Source: Bacteroidota bacterium (GTDB taxonomy: Bacteria; Bacteroidota; Bacteroidia; B-17B0; Aurantibacillaceae). Taken from it: a DNA stretch of 64,000 nt. Below the pieces are notes generated by a model. The model made no database searches. It had not been told where the DNA came from and was given only the letters and a program-made list of their open reading frames with translations. The position numbers were made by a program, and so were the translations under genes. Positions 1 through 8,061 of the stretch are shown here, piece after piece. The first letter of the stretch is position 1; each line of letters starts with the position of its first letter. The stretch is taken from the NCBI GenBank assembly GCA_003153315.1, contig PLYA01000033.1, positions 1 to 64,000 on the forward strand. Direction: 5' to 3'.

Positions 1-127
1 CGTTTTGAAAAGCAAGTTCCTTGTTAGCAATTACTAATTCAGCCGCCCGCTTTTCTTTCTCTTTATCCTGAAAGGCGATTTCTTTATTAGCAATAACTAA
101 CTCATCCGATTTATTTTTCTTTGCCAT
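1..127 (-). CDS. N-terminus of a sensor histidine kinase-like protein (partial)
   Basis: The reverse strand opens with MAKKNKSDELVIANKEIAFQ and runs off the window edge after 42 codons. The visible part is a lysine/glutamate-rich coiled coil with a 21-residue repeat (ELVIANKE-A-FQ, then KEKEKRAA). From family knowledge, Bacteroidota PAS-domain histidine kinases often begin with such ELVIANKELAFQ repeats. The kinase core would lie outside the window, so the assignment is an inference. The start is the only ATG in the frame, 12 bp from the next gene on the same strand (AraC-type regulator), suggesting shared transcription or signalling context. Confidence 0.6.
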   Translation of the reverse strand, partial: MAKKNKSDELVIANKEIAFQDKEKEKRAAELVIANKELAFQN

Positions 128-138
128 TTTATTTCTTA

Positions 139-720
139 CTAATTTATATCACTTGAGTTTCCAATTTCTTCAATAGGGCTTCGCCTTTTATCTTTTAACT
201 GTTTATAATGTGATGGGGAAAGCCCCGTTACTTTTTTAAATTGATTAGATAAATGCGCCACACTACTGTAATGCAGTTTATAGGAAATCTCAGTAAGGTT
301 AAGTTCATCATACAAAAGCAATTCTTTTGCTCTTTCTATTTTATGTATAATAATAAATTGCTGGATGGTGATGCCTTTTACCTCTGAGAATATATTTGAC
401 AAATAGGTATAATCATACTTTAATTTCTCACTTATAAAATCAGAATAATTCATTTTAGGCAATTCATCCGTATGATGAACCATTTCTGTAATTACGTTTT
501 TTATTTTTTCAATTAATACTGCCCGCTTATCATCCATCAATTCAAGCCCCGAACTATGCAAGGCTATCTTCAATTCTTCCAATTGTTCTATGGAAATAGT
601 TTCCATAATCTCAACTTCACCCAAATCAACAATTATAAAATGTAATCCCAGTTTTGTCAACTCTTCTTTAACCGCTATTTTGCAGCGGTTACTTACCATA
701 TATTTAATGTATAATTTCAA
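139..720 (-). CDS. AraC-family helix-turn-helix transcriptional regulator
   Basis: A 193-residue protein whose C-terminal half (about residues 85-175) is an AraC/XylS DNA-binding domain. It has two helix-turn-helix units, with the signature AHLSNQFKKVTGLSPSHYK near the end. The N-terminal 80 residues match no sensor domain I recognise and are short for the family (usual length 250-300), so this may be a small regulator type common in Bacteroidota that pairs with two-component proteins. Neighbours are a histidine-kinase start downstream and a receiver-domain protein upstream on the same strand, which fits a local signalling cluster. Targets are unknown. Confidence 0.85.
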   Translation of the reverse strand: MKLYIKYMVSNRCKIAVKEELTKLGLHFIIVDLGEVEIMETISIEQLEELKIALHSSGLELMDDKRAVLIEKIKNVITEMVHHTDELPKMNYSDFISEKLKYDYTYLSNIFSEVKGITIQQFIIIHKIERAKELLLYDELNLTEISYKLHYSSVAHLSNQFKKVTGLSPSHYKQLKDKRRSPIEEIGNSSDIN

Positions 721-821
721 AATAAACTACCTTTAAATGAGATTGAGACGAAGTTGAACAATGTTAAGCAAGTATGCTTATATAACTTTAGAAAAGAGTT
801 ACATAATTCACACATTTAGGT

Positions 822-1316
822 TTATCGCTTCACAAACTGTAAAGCAATAACTACTACAATTCCCATTGTGATGAATGTTGTGAGGAAAATAGCCATGTAT
901 TTTGATATACGAAACTCATCTACCATAAGCCTGATAGGTGCTGTAACTATATGGTTAACCAATTTACTTATTTTTGACCAAGAATTAGACCCTTTTACCA
1001 CATAATCTATAGCTCCGGCTCTAAAGGTTTCTATGGCTAAAGCCATATTTTCGTTGTTTGATAACATGATAACCTCTGTTTTAGGGTTAATGACTTTGAT
1101 TGATTTCAAAACTTCAAGACCATTTTTACCCTCCATAAAATAATCGAGAATAACCACATTAGTATCTTTGTCAACTTTTGCTAAACAACTGTCTCCATCA
1201 TTAAAGGTTGATATTCTTATATCAAGGCCAAACCTATTTTGAAGATACTGTTTAAGTGTTGTAACCATTAACTTGTTGTCGTCAACAATAAATAGATTTA
1301 ATCCTTGTGTTTTCAT
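822..1316 (-). CDS. Response regulator receiver protein with C-terminal membrane anchor
   Basis: A CheY-like receiver domain of about 120 residues: acidic pair in LFIVDDNKL, phosphoacceptor Asp in VVILDYFMEGKNG, Thr/Ser position in VIMLSNNEN and conserved Lys in YVVKGSNSW. It has no DNA-binding output domain. Instead a hydrophobic segment at the C-terminus (about 20 residues, IFLTTFITMGIVVVIALQF) looks like a single membrane span. I chose the internal ATG (MKTQGLNLF) because receiver domains begin there; the ORF-track start adds 11 unlikely residues. A membrane-tethered single-domain regulator is unusual; it could act as a phosphate sink or recruit a partner to the membrane. Confidence 0.8.
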   Translation of the reverse strand: MKTQGLNLFIVDDNKLMVTTLKQYLQNRFGLDIRISTFNDGDSCLAKVDKDTNVVILDYFMEGKNGLEVLKSIKVINPKTEVIMLSNNENMALAIETFRAGAIDYVVKGSNSWSKISKLVNHIVTAPIRLMVDEFRISKYMAIFLTTFITMGIVVVIALQFVKR

Positions 1317-1406
1317 TTGTTGTTTTTTATTTAAGTAATCTGCATGCAAAGGTGGAGATACATAAGCTTTAAAGTGTTACACATTTTAAAAGGAATCTTA
1401 CATGTA

Positions 1407-1658
1407 TCACATGTTTTGTAATTTTAACTTTTTTCCGCTAAGGGCTATGCAATTTTTCGCCATTTTTAAAAGAGATTCCAGCTCAAATGGCTTTGTAATA
1501 TAATCGTCGGCGCCTAGTTTCATTGCTGTTGCTCTATCAATTCATTCAGACATGGAAGAGCTAAATATAAAAGGGATTTCAGAAACTTCGTCTGTATCTA
1601 TAATTATACATAAAACCTCAAGCCCATTCATTTCAGGCGCTGCAATTCCTAACGTAAA
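1407..1658 (-). pseudogene. Remnant of a response regulator receiver domain
   Basis: Reading the reverse strand in one frame gives EMNGLEVL, then a premature TGA, then IDRATAMKLGADDYITKPFE (the typical second half of a receiver domain) and a short tail to a stop. The first half, including the acidic pair and phosphoacceptor Asp, is missing. One in-frame stop plus the missing N-terminus make it a dead gene. It is not the second half of the neighbouring intact receiver gene, since the sequences differ. It lies between that gene and the L,D-transpeptidase-like gene. Confidence 0.8.
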
Positions 1659-2207
1659 TTAGCTGTATATCCAGACTATAGTACCAGGCTTTAAATAAGG
1701 TTCACAGGTTTTTAAAGCATTTGTCGATATGGCAGGGCATCCCCAACTGTTGCCACAACGGCCATAATTAAATATAAAATCATCATCTGCATACCATGCA
1801 GAATGAATTATAATGCCGCGGCTCATTGCGTTTTTGTTGTTCTTTTCCAGCCCGTCAAGTATATAGCTTAGCCCATGTTCTCCAGTACATCTTCCTTTAA
1901 TTTTATAAATCCCCAGGGCAGTGCAATAGCTTCCCGGCCGGTCAGAAAAACTTGTGGCTTGTTTTCCTTCTCCGCTACCTTTTCCATGAGCTACATAGGT
2001 TTCATATAGTATCTTCTTAGCTTCAAGGTCAACTACATACCACCTCTTCTCATTGGAAGGAAGGGACATATCTATAAAAATAGCATAATTATTGGAACAA
2101 TCCTGCTTCAATGTAAAATCTTTTGCCTGTCTGATACGATCCAAACTTATTTTTGGGTTTGTAGCAGAAAGATAATATAAACAAAATATGACCAAAAATA
2201 TTCGCAT
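1659..2207 (-). CDS. Murein L,D-transpeptidase catalytic domain family protein (YkuD_2 type)
   Basis: A 182-residue protein with an N-terminal hydrophobic signal-like segment (MRIFLVIFCLYYLSA), so it is probably exported. The YkuD_2-type features are visible: GIIIHSAW followed by GRCGNSWGCPAIS, where the His and the SxGC cysteine would be catalytic. Family members act on peptidoglycan peptides or are uncharacterised L,D-transpeptidase relatives. Its length is slightly short compared with typical members (around 200-250). It stands alone, convergent with nothing, after the MFS gene on the same strand. Function in cell-wall cross-linking is inferred from family only. Confidence 0.85.
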   Translation of the reverse strand: MRIFLVIFCLYYLSATNPKISLDRIRQAKDFTLKQDCSNNYAIFIDMSLPSNEKRWYVVDLEAKKILYETYVAHGKGSGEGKQATSFSDRPGSYCTALGIYKIKGRCTGEHGLSYILDGLEKNNKNAMSRGIIIHSAWYADDDFIFNYGRCGNSWGCPAISTNALKTCEPYLKPGTIVWIYS

Positions 2208-2321
2208 ACCTTAATATTATTTCAAAGGTATTCAAAAATTTCAGTACTAGTAAAAAGAATCTCTTCCGCATAGAAAGTAATTTTTTTAACTATAATTAAA
2301 AACAGAAAATAATATCAGCAG

Positions 2322-3569
2322 TTAAATGTTTTCTTTATGAAAGCGAGCGATTGGGATTCTATATTGTTTCCACAAAAGCCAAGCTTGAAGTATAACTGCA
2401 AATATTCCATTTATTAGCAGGGCAGTAGAAATATTAAATTGTGTAACGGTAAAACCTGTAAAAAGAGCACCAATAGAAATCCCCCCTGAAAGAGCTAATT
2501 GATATAAACTAACTATCCGGCCACGAATATTCTCCTCTACATCTTCCTGCAAAAAAGTATTAATAGAGATATTACTTGCTGTAAGGGCTGCGCCGGCAAA
2601 AACAAGTAAAGCAATTAAAATATAAAGTGAGCGGTTTAAGGCAATTGACACTATTACCAACCCTAACAAAATAGCTAAAATAGATGCAAATCTATTTCTC
2701 TTTAAAGACTTAGGTAAGGTAATAAAAGTGATAGAAGCTCCAATCAATCCACCTATTCCAAAGGCCGTCATTGCTCCGCCAAAGTGTTCTACCTGTGCAT
2801 GAAAAATATTTTTGATTAGCACCGCACAGAAAGTAATGAGTGGGGCACAAAACATACTGGTAACTAAAACAGTCAGTAAAGAAATTCGCACTTCAGGATT
2901 ATGTAAAAGATTTTTGAATTCTTTTAATTGATGAATCGGTTTTGTCTGAATTGATTCTTTATGTTTTATAAATTTTCCACGGGGGAAAATAAAATAAATG
3001 GAAAGAAAAAATGGAATGTAAGAAGCCGCGTTGGCACTAAAACATACTAAAGCTCCATAACGAACTATTACAATACCAGCTATTGCCGGCCCCAGAATTC
3101 TTGAGAGGTTGAATTGTGTGGAATTAAGAGAAACTGCTATGGGAATATCTTTCTTTCCTACCAAAGAGGGTGTAATGGATTGAAAGGCAGGCATAGAGAG
3201 TGAGTCTGTAAGCCCAACAAAAAAAGAAATAATTACAATCATCCATACTTTCAACCAACCGGCTATCAATAATAGTATCATAGTTAATACGCATACAAAT
3301 TGAATGGCCTGAAAAAACAATATTACTTTCTTTCGATCATAATGGTCTGCTAATACACCGCCTAAAAGCGTAAAAAGCAAGCCGGGAGCATTTAATGCAA
3401 AACTATCAAGTCCCACCCAAAAAGGAGAGTTAGTTAAACTAAGTACTACCCATGGCTCTGCTATTTGTTGCATCCAAGCGCCTATATTTGAAAACAAACT
3501 CCCTACCCAAAAAAGGATGTATCTGCCTGAACGAAAAAAGCTTTTTGAAGTTTGTAATGTATCATTCAT
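2322..3569 (-). CDS. MFS transporter, DHA3/EntS-like exporter
   Basis: A 415-residue integral membrane protein with about 12 hydrophobic segments. It carries the major-facilitator loop signature between helices 2 and 3 (GGVLADHYDRKKV). The start SFFRSGRYILFWVGSLFSNIG-like and the overall pattern resemble the DHA3/EntS group, which exports small molecules such as siderophores or macrolides by proton antiport. No substrate-determining neighbour is present. The first ATG gives a full-length family-like N-terminus. The substrate cannot be told from sequence. Confidence 0.85.
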   Translation of the reverse strand: MNDTLQTSKSFFRSGRYILFWVGSLFSNIGAWMQQIAEPWVVLSLTNSPFWVGLDSFALNAPGLLFTLLGGVLADHYDRKKVILFFQAIQFVCVLTMILLLIAGWLKVWMIVIISFFVGLTDSLSMPAFQSITPSLVGKKDIPIAVSLNSTQFNLSRILGPAIAGIVIVRYGALVCFSANAASYIPFFLSIYFIFPRGKFIKHKESIQTKPIHQLKEFKNLLHNPEVRISLLTVLVTSMFCAPLITFCAVLIKNIFHAQVEHFGGAMTAFGIGGLIGASITFITLPKSLKRNRFASILAILLGLVIVSIALNRSLYILIALLVFAGAALTASNISINTFLQEDVEENIRGRIVSLYQLALSGGISIGALFTGFTVTQFNISTALLINGIFAVILQAWLLWKQYRIPIARFHKENI

Positions 3570-3636
3570 ACCGTGATACTTTAATCGAATGCATTTTTTT
3601 TCGATAATAGCTTTACGATTATAATATAAGTCATGC

Positions 3637-3759
3637 TCATATTATAGGAGTCTTTATAGAGTTTTCTATAATGGCGTTTAAATTCTTGTGCTTATTAGAT
3701 TTACTTGCCTTTGGGCACTTTTTCTTTCTTGTTCTTTTTACTTCTTTTTTCTTTGTCAT
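3637..3759 (-). CDS. Possible small Lys-rich protein (40 aa)
   Basis: The reverse strand has a 40-codon ORF, MTKKKEVKRTRKKKCPKASK and onward, ending in TGA. It lies between the MFS gene and a small zinc-finger-like gene on the same strand, 17 bp downstream of the latter. The composition is very basic and low complexity. It was too short for the supplied ORF track. I recognise no family, and the ORF could be chance in A/T-rich DNA. Confidence 0.3.
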   Translation of the reverse strand: MTKKKEVKRTRKKKCPKASKSNKHKNLNAIIENSIKTPII

Positions 3760-3776
3760 AAAATAATAGCAATGAA

Positions 3777-4049
3777 TTAAAAGGACAAACCAAAAAATGA
3801 TGTGGCGCTATTTTGTCTTTTGAATTCAAGAATAGATTTTGATTTAGCTTGTAAGGCACCATTAATTTTTTGTTTGTATCGTATAAGAGAAGAACGGTTT
3901 TGTGGGGTTGTTAAAAATTTATTTGTACAGGCAGGGCAAAGAGTAAGACAAATAGCATTCTCCATGCTTACATATAGGATATTATCATAATCTATTTCTC
4001 TCCAATTATGATGATTTGAACAACCCGAACATACATCAAATGTTTTCAT
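3777..4049 (-). CDS. Small hypothetical protein with paired CxxC motifs
   Basis: A 90-residue protein beginning MKTFDVCSGCSNHHNWREID and containing a second pair, CLTLCPACTNKF. The two CxxC pairs (about residues 7-10 and 38-41) could bind one zinc ion as a small zinc ribbon. The C-terminal half is basic (RYKQKINGALQAKSKS), compatible with nucleic-acid binding. I do not recognise the family. A competing forward ORF (3802-3990) is its shadow. The Cys spacing and ATG start near position 4049 support a real gene, but the function is unknown. Confidence 0.6.
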   Translation of the reverse strand: MKTFDVCSGCSNHHNWREIDYDNILYVSMENAICLTLCPACTNKFLTTPQNRSSLIRYKQKINGALQAKSKSILEFKRQNSATSFFGLSF

Positions 4050-4170
4050 GGTAGTATTTTTTAAGAATTACATACACTATTATGAATCTAACTATTACTA
4101 AGAACTAATTTTCAATACTTCAAACATAATCGCATATTTAATTGTAATTCCAAAGTATAATCATGTATTC

Positions 4171-4217
4171 ATCTGATTTAAGTCAGATTTCTAATAAAAA
4201 AACCTCTTGTATCCTTG
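4171..4217 (+). promoter_or_regulatory. Palindrome and -7-like element, possible variant FNR/CRP-type promoter
   Basis: ATCTGATTTAAGTCAGAT (4171-4188) is a perfect inverted repeat with half-sites ATCTGA/TCAGAT around TTTAAG. Its core TGAT-N4-GTCA differs by one base from the TGAT-N4-ATCA sites seen further on. TATCCTTG at 4210-4217, one mismatch from TAnnTTTG, is centred 34 bp downstream, close to the 33-bp spacing of the other sites. This would point to the small ORF at 4275 and the broken membrane gene at 4426. Confidence 0.4.
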
Positions 4218-4274
4218 TATTCTAAGATGGAGAATTAATAAAAATTATAAAATCAATTATACAGTTTCGCTAAA

Positions 4275-4382
4275 ATGATTATTTCAAGGGGTGTAAATAA
4301 AAATGATGCTATAATCGAATGGTTAGCAATTTCATTTGCTATATCAATGATGTTATATAAAGGATATTTATTATTCTATTAA
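4275..4382 (+). CDS. Possible small membrane peptide (35 aa)
   Basis: ATG at 4275 opens a 35-codon frame, MIISRGVNKNDAIIEWLAIS and onward to LLFY, ending in TAA. The centre is hydrophobic (IEWLAISFAISMMLYKGYLLF), consistent with one short membrane span. It sits 43 bp before a broken membrane-protein gene on the same strand and downstream of a palindromic promoter-like element. No family is recognised. It could be a fragment of a decayed gene rather than a real small protein. Confidence 0.3.
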   Translation: MIISRGVNKNDAIIEWLAISFAISMMLYKGYLLFY

Positions 4383-4425
4383 GAATGCTGTTGTTTATAA
4401 GCCTTATAAAAAGAAAGGAAAAATA

Positions 4426-4796
4426 ATGGCGACTACTAATCTAAATCAATCTCGGAGTATAATTATTATTGCATCTTTAATGGTTCTCTTTGGTTTAGCT
4501 GAAATAGTAACAGGAGTTACTCATTGCTTATAACTTTACAAACATTCATCTCCACCTATATAGGTATTGCTCTTGGTGGATGCTATTTAATAGGTGGAAT
4601 ACTTCTATTTACCAAAAAGAAATGGGCTTCATTCATAGCAATTGTTTTGCTGTATATAGATATATTTGGGCGTATAGGAATGATATTAACAGGCTTATAC
4701 CCTGTTAATACTTTATTTTAGATTACAGGAATAACAATTGGCACATCCATTGTTGTTTTCTTTGCTTTATTTGTTGGGTCTGCAAATGGAACCTAA
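4426..4796 (+). pseudogene. Small membrane protein gene broken by a frameshift and a stop
   Basis: The frame starting MATTNLNQSRSIIIIASLMV continues through LAEIVTGVTHC and then hits TAA. A shift of one base picks up the ORF-track frame (QTFISTYIGIALGGCYLIGG, then FTKKKWASFIAIVLLYIDIF), which ends in TAG. Past that stop the same frame continues ITGITIGTSIVVFFALFVGS to a final TAA. Together these give about 120 residues with four membrane spans. Two independent lesions imply a dead gene rather than a sequencing error. The ORF-track entry at 4524-4721 is only its middle part. Confidence 0.7.
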
Positions 4797-4848
4797 TTGT
4801 TTTTCATATCTCCCATCTGTATAAGTATTAAAGGAACAACTATTAAGT

Positions 4849-4923
4849 ATGAGGAAACTTCTTGCTTTTTTCATGCTGACAATTATCATCTTAATGTCTG
4901 ATGCCAATCAGTTACCACTATAA
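4849..4923 (+). pseudogene. Orphan signal-peptide vestige (24 aa)
   Basis: ATG at 4849 opens MRKLLAFFMLTIIILMSDAN and stops after 24 codons. It looks like a cleavable export signal with nothing behind it. It lies directly after the broken membrane gene and before the lipoprotein gene at 4980. The most likely reading is the leftover 5' end of a lost secreted-protein gene; a chance ORF is possible. Confidence 0.35.
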
Positions 4924-4979
4924 TTCAGCTACCTACTTTTGAAAAAATTAAAACTGCAATAAATTTAAAATTTAAGCGT

Positions 4980-5867
4980 ATGAAAACTAAAACACATTTC
5001 TATTTCTATATGGTACTCGCTATATTAATAGGTGGTTGTAAAAATAATCCTGCTACTAATGATGCAGAGATAAACAAGGTTAGTAAACAACGAGATTCCT
5101 TAATGGAATTATCAATTAGAAAAGATTCCGCAATTAATGCCTTTGTTTCTTCTTTTACTGAAATTGAAAATAATCTGGTAAGTATTAAACAAAAAGAAAA
5201 TCTCTTATCGGTGCATTCTAAAAAAAATGCCGAGTTGAGTGGAAGTATAAAAGATGAAGTGAACGAAAATATTAAAATTATAAACGATTTGATGGATAAA
5301 AATCGTCAGAAAATAACTTCACTTAATTCAAAATTAAAAGAAGCTAACTTTACGATTGGTCAGCTAGCAGGGTTAGTTGATATTCTTATCACAAATATTA
5401 ATTATAAAAACCAAGACCTTATTTTATTAAGCGACGTATTAATGGCCAATGGTAAGACAACTGTAAAACTAAATACGGCAATGATTAATTTTGGTATGCA
5501 AAGCGCAAACAAAACGGATACTATTAATCAAAAAAACACCCTCTTAAATACAGCGTATTATATCATAGGAGAAATTGGTGAACTTAAGGAAAAGAAGATT
5601 GTAGAGGAAAGAGGAGGTTTTTTCAGCCCGAATCAGTATGAAAAAGTTAATCCTGATTTTAATAGAGATTATTTTACAAAAATAGATATTAAGCAAACAA
5701 CAAATATTCCGATTTCAGGTAAGAATGCTAAGTTTATAAGTACGCATCCAAGTGATTCCTATAAACTGGAAAAACAGAATAAGAATAATTCTATCGCGAA
5801 TCTTATTATCACTAACCCTATTAAATTTTGGAGTGAATCCAAATTTTTGATTGTATCAGTAGATTAA
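4980..5867 (+). CDS. Coiled-coil lipoprotein
   Basis: A 295-residue protein with a lipoprotein signal (basic start, hydrophobic core, LIGGC lipobox with Cys about 20). Residues about 30-140 are a long coiled coil (SKQRDSLMELSIRKDSAINA, then repeated K/E/N-rich heptads). The C-terminal part (FNRDYFTKIDI) is globular. This layout matches a widespread Bacteroidota family of coiled-coil lipoproteins, some of which databases label Cbp1-like adhesins; I would not carry that function over. The protein should be anchored in the outer or inner membrane facing the periplasm. It is followed 58 bp later by a cupin gene. Confidence 0.75.
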   Translation: MKTKTHFYFYMVLAILIGGCKNNPATNDAEINKVSKQRDSLMELSIRKDSAINAFVSSFTEIENNLVSIKQKENLLSVHSKKNAELSGSIKDEVNENIKIINDLMDKNRQKITSLNSKLKEANFTIGQLAGLVDILITNINYKNQDLILLSDVLMANGKTTVKLNTAMINFGMQSANKTDTINQKNTLLNTAYYIIGEIGELKEKKIVEERGGFFSPNQYEKVNPDFNRDYFTKIDIKQTTNIPISGKNAKFISTHPSDSYKLEKQNKNNSIANLIITNPIKFWSESKFLIVSVD

Positions 5868-5925
5868 AATATAGATAGAAGGGAATTATTATAAATGTTA
5901 TAAAAAAGACTAGAAATAAATAATC

Positions 5926-6330
5926 ATGAAAGGATTTCACACCAATATAGAGGCAGTTACATTAGTAAATGATAATTTCAGAAAGGTATTATATACTTCT
6001 AGCCATAGTCAATTGGTATTAATGAGTCTCAAACCAAAAGAAGAGATTGGCGAAGAAATCCATGCTGAAAACGATCAGTTCTTTCGTTTTGAAAGTGGTC
6101 ATGGTAAATGTATAATAGATGGGAATGAGTATAAGGTTCAAGATGGAGATGCTGTAATTGTCCCGGCGGGTGCTAAACACAATATAATTAATACAGACGA
6201 CAAAAAATATTTAAAGATGTATACAATTTATTCCCCCGCTCATCATAAGGACGGTATCATTCGAAGCACGAAAGCGGAGGCAGATGCAAAGGAAAATGAG
6301 GAAGAGTTTGATGGGAAAACAACGGAGTAA
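5926..6330 (+). CDS. Cupin-domain protein
   Basis: A 134-residue single cupin. The first cupin motif is seen as GEEIHAENDQFFRFESGHG and the second as VPAGAKHNIINTD, giving probable metal ligands His/His-Glu type plus a late His. The C-terminal 30 residues are charged (KAEADAKENEEEFDGK). Such small cupins include dioxygenases, isomerases and binding proteins, so no substrate can be named. It ends about 150 bp before the flavin-reductase-like gene on the same strand. The first ATG fits the family start. Confidence 0.85.
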   Translation: MKGFHTNIEAVTLVNDNFRKVLYTSSHSQLVLMSLKPKEEIGEEIHAENDQFFRFESGHGKCIIDGNEYKVQDGDAVIVPAGAKHNIINTDDKKYLKMYTIYSPAHHKDGIIRSTKAEADAKENEEEFDGKTTE

Positions 6331-6478
6331 ATTTAGTTTGATGTTTTTATGGTAAAAAGAACTGATTTCATATATTGATTTCTTTGTTCTTATTATTACG
6401 TTGGTTATTTCAAACCTTACATCTTTGCTGCAAAAGGATTCACTGAAGAAGAAATAAATATTACAGTTAAAAAACATT

Positions 6479-7015
6479 ATGAAAAAGAAAGTGTTTCCAT
6501 TAGCTAAAGTTTATCAACTACTTGAACCTGGGTCAGTCGTTATGATGACAACGGCTAACAAAGGGAAATTAAACGTAATGACCATGTCATGGCATACTAT
6601 GCTTGATTTTGAACCACCACTTATAGGATGTGTGGTGAGCAACCGTGATTATACATTCAATATTCTGAAGAATACAAAGGAATGTGTCATTGCCATTCCT
6701 ACTATTGAGCTTGCTGCAAAAGTCGTACACGTTGGCAATACATCTGGCCGAGATATTGATAAGTTCAAAACATTCGGGCTTACAACTGAACCTTCCCAAT
6801 ATATTAAGGCGCCACATATCGCCGAATGCTATGCAAATCTTGAATGCAAAATGGTAGATTCATCCATGTCAGCCAAATATAATTTCTTTATACTTAAAGT
6901 TCTCAAGGCTTGGATTGATCAGACAAAAAAGCATCCGCGAACAATTCATCACATGGGTAAGGGTATTTTCATGGTTGCAGGTAAAACGATTAAGTTTCCG
7001 TCAAAAATGAAGTAA
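6479..7015 (+). CDS. Flavin reductase family protein (FMN-binding split barrel)
   Basis: A 178-residue protein of the flavin reductase-like fold. Its features include GSVVMMTTANKGKLNVMTMS at the N-terminus (FMN-phosphate contact region) and the central NTSGRDIDKFKTFGL loop. Family members bind FMN and either reduce flavins with NAD(P)H or serve as uncharacterised flavoproteins. This one starts MKKKVFPLAKVYQLLEPGSV, like members found in anaerobes and stress clusters. It lies just before the FNR-like-controlled region and may belong to the same physiology, though I see no site in its own promoter. The ORF on the opposite strand here is a shadow. Confidence 0.85.
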   Translation: MKKKVFPLAKVYQLLEPGSVVMMTTANKGKLNVMTMSWHTMLDFEPPLIGCVVSNRDYTFNILKNTKECVIAIPTIELAAKVVHVGNTSGRDIDKFKTFGLTTEPSQYIKAPHIAECYANLECKMVDSSMSAKYNFFILKVLKAWIDQTKKHPRTIHHMGKGIFMVAGKTIKFPSKMK

Positions 7016-7057
7016 AAATTATTATTATCCCAACAAGTTTTTTTAACTAATAAGGCT

Positions 7058-7714
7058 TTATAAAATAGATAGTGGTTTTTGCAGGGGGCAATCAGTTTTT
7101 AGTAGTTCCTTTTTATTTCTTTTCAATACCCAATAAATGCCTTTTACGTTTGCCTCCCATTGTTTCAAAATGAGAACAAGAATTATTTCTTCTGCTAAAT
7201 CCAATATAGTTATTACTGCTGCTACATAAAATAAAACACCAACCGGTTCAGGCAAAAAGAAAATTAGAATAAGAAATGAACCCTGAAGGATTGCTGCCAT
7301 CTTTGCAAGATAGGTATGAAAACTGCTAATTTTTTTATAACGGAAAAGAGCAAAAATAGTTTGTAAAATAAAAAGAAGGAGGAGTATACCTACCATCCAT
7401 ATTTCTTCCTTGACAAATTGGAATTTAAGTACAAACACACCTATTATGGCTGCTGCGATAGTCAGATCATCGCCGATTGAATCTAATTTTGATCCCAAAA
7501 TACTTGTTACTTTAAACCGTCTGGCAAAATACCCATCTATAATATCAGTAAAGAAACTTATAGCCAAAAGCCATTTAAACAAATCCTGTTTTCTTATAAA
7601 AATCAAATAAACCAAAAACGGGGTTGCAATAATTCTATAAATAGTAATACTGTTTATTATTCTGTAACTTAGTTTTTGCATATGGAAGTTCGACACTCTT
7701 AGAGAAACATACAT
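7058..7714 (-). CDS. CDP-alcohol phosphatidyltransferase family protein
   Basis: A membrane protein of 218 residues (207 if the second Met, MQKLSYRI, is the start). The diagnostic motif D-G-x2-A-R-x8-G-x3-D-x3-D is fully present as DGYFARRF through GSKLDSIGDD. The enzyme transfers a phosphatidyl group from a CDP-activated lipid to an alcohol; PgsA-like glycerol-phosphate transfer is likeliest but unproven. About five hydrophobic spans follow. The gene is divergent from the hydrolase/phosphoribosyltransferase pair. Its upstream region carries a TGAT-N4-ATCA site and a perfect TACCTTTG element 33 bp closer to the gene, implying control by an FNR/CRP-type activator. Confidence 0.85.
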   Translation of the reverse strand: MYVSLRVSNFHMQKLSYRIINSITIYRIIATPFLVYLIFIRKQDLFKWLLAISFFTDIIDGYFARRFKVTSILGSKLDSIGDDLTIAAAIIGVFVLKFQFVKEEIWMVGILLLLFILQTIFALFRYKKISSFHTYLAKMAAILQGSFLILIFFLPEPVGVLFYVAAVITILDLAEEIILVLILKQWEANVKGIYWVLKRNKKELLKTDCPLQKPLSIL

Positions 7715-7824
7715 TATATTTCAAAAAAAGGCAGGTTATTTCACCGCCTTTCAATTGATAAGAAACTCGTGATATTCTTTCTCAACTTGCGCTTGATTAG
7801 ATTTCATCTGTATCAAGAACACGA

Positions 7825-7867
7825 CAAAGGTACATGGATGATTGAAATTTTTAAATGATTCAAATCA
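7825..7867 (-). promoter_or_regulatory. FNR/CRP-type site plus -7 element for the phosphatidyltransferase gene
   Basis: TGATTCAAATCA (7856-7867) fits TGAT-N4-ATCA. On the reverse strand TACCTTTG (7825-7832) is a perfect match to the Bacteroidota -7 consensus TAnnTTTG. Centre-to-centre spacing is 33 bp, which places the site near -41 from the expected start point, the position of an activator touching RNA polymerase. Confidence 0.65.
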
Positions 7868-7886
7868 TTTAAGTTTATAATTTAAA

Positions 7887-7965
7887 TCACTCTTCAATTC
7901 TTCCTTGCAAAGGAAATTGAATGATAAAAATACTTCCTTCATTTTCTTTATAAAATGAATATCTC
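7887..7965 (-). pseudogene. C-terminal scrap of a histidine kinase
   Basis: Reverse-strand frame reads RYSFYKENEGSIFIIQFPLQ then GRIEE and a stop. This is the typical end of a HATPase_c domain (NEGS.F.I.FPL). Nothing upstream continues the frame. It lies between the two divergent FNR-like promoters, so the intergenic region contains the debris of a deleted sensor gene. Confidence 0.6.
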
Positions 7966-7997
7966 CTCCATTAATTATAAATAATCATTATCAACTG

Positions 7998-8040
7998 TGA
8001 TATACATCATTGAAAACGATTTATGACTAGTATACATTTG
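7998..8040 (+). promoter_or_regulatory. FNR/CRP-type site plus -7 element for the hydrolase/phosphoribosyltransferase operon
   Basis: TGATATACATCA (7998-8009) and TACATTTG (8033-8040, a perfect TAnnTTTG) are centred 33 bp apart on the + strand. The ORF-track start at 8023 would lie inside this promoter, which is why the start at 8062 is preferred. An activator near -41 is expected to switch on the two-gene operon. Confidence 0.7.
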
Positions 8041-8061
8041 TGCCACTTCAAGTGGGGAGTT

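Noticed and set aside
6390-6505. Open frame YFKPYIFAAKGFTEEEINIT before the flavin reductase
   Set aside because: It has no start codon, overlaps the reductase start and matches nothing I recognise; probably chance or unidentifiable debris.
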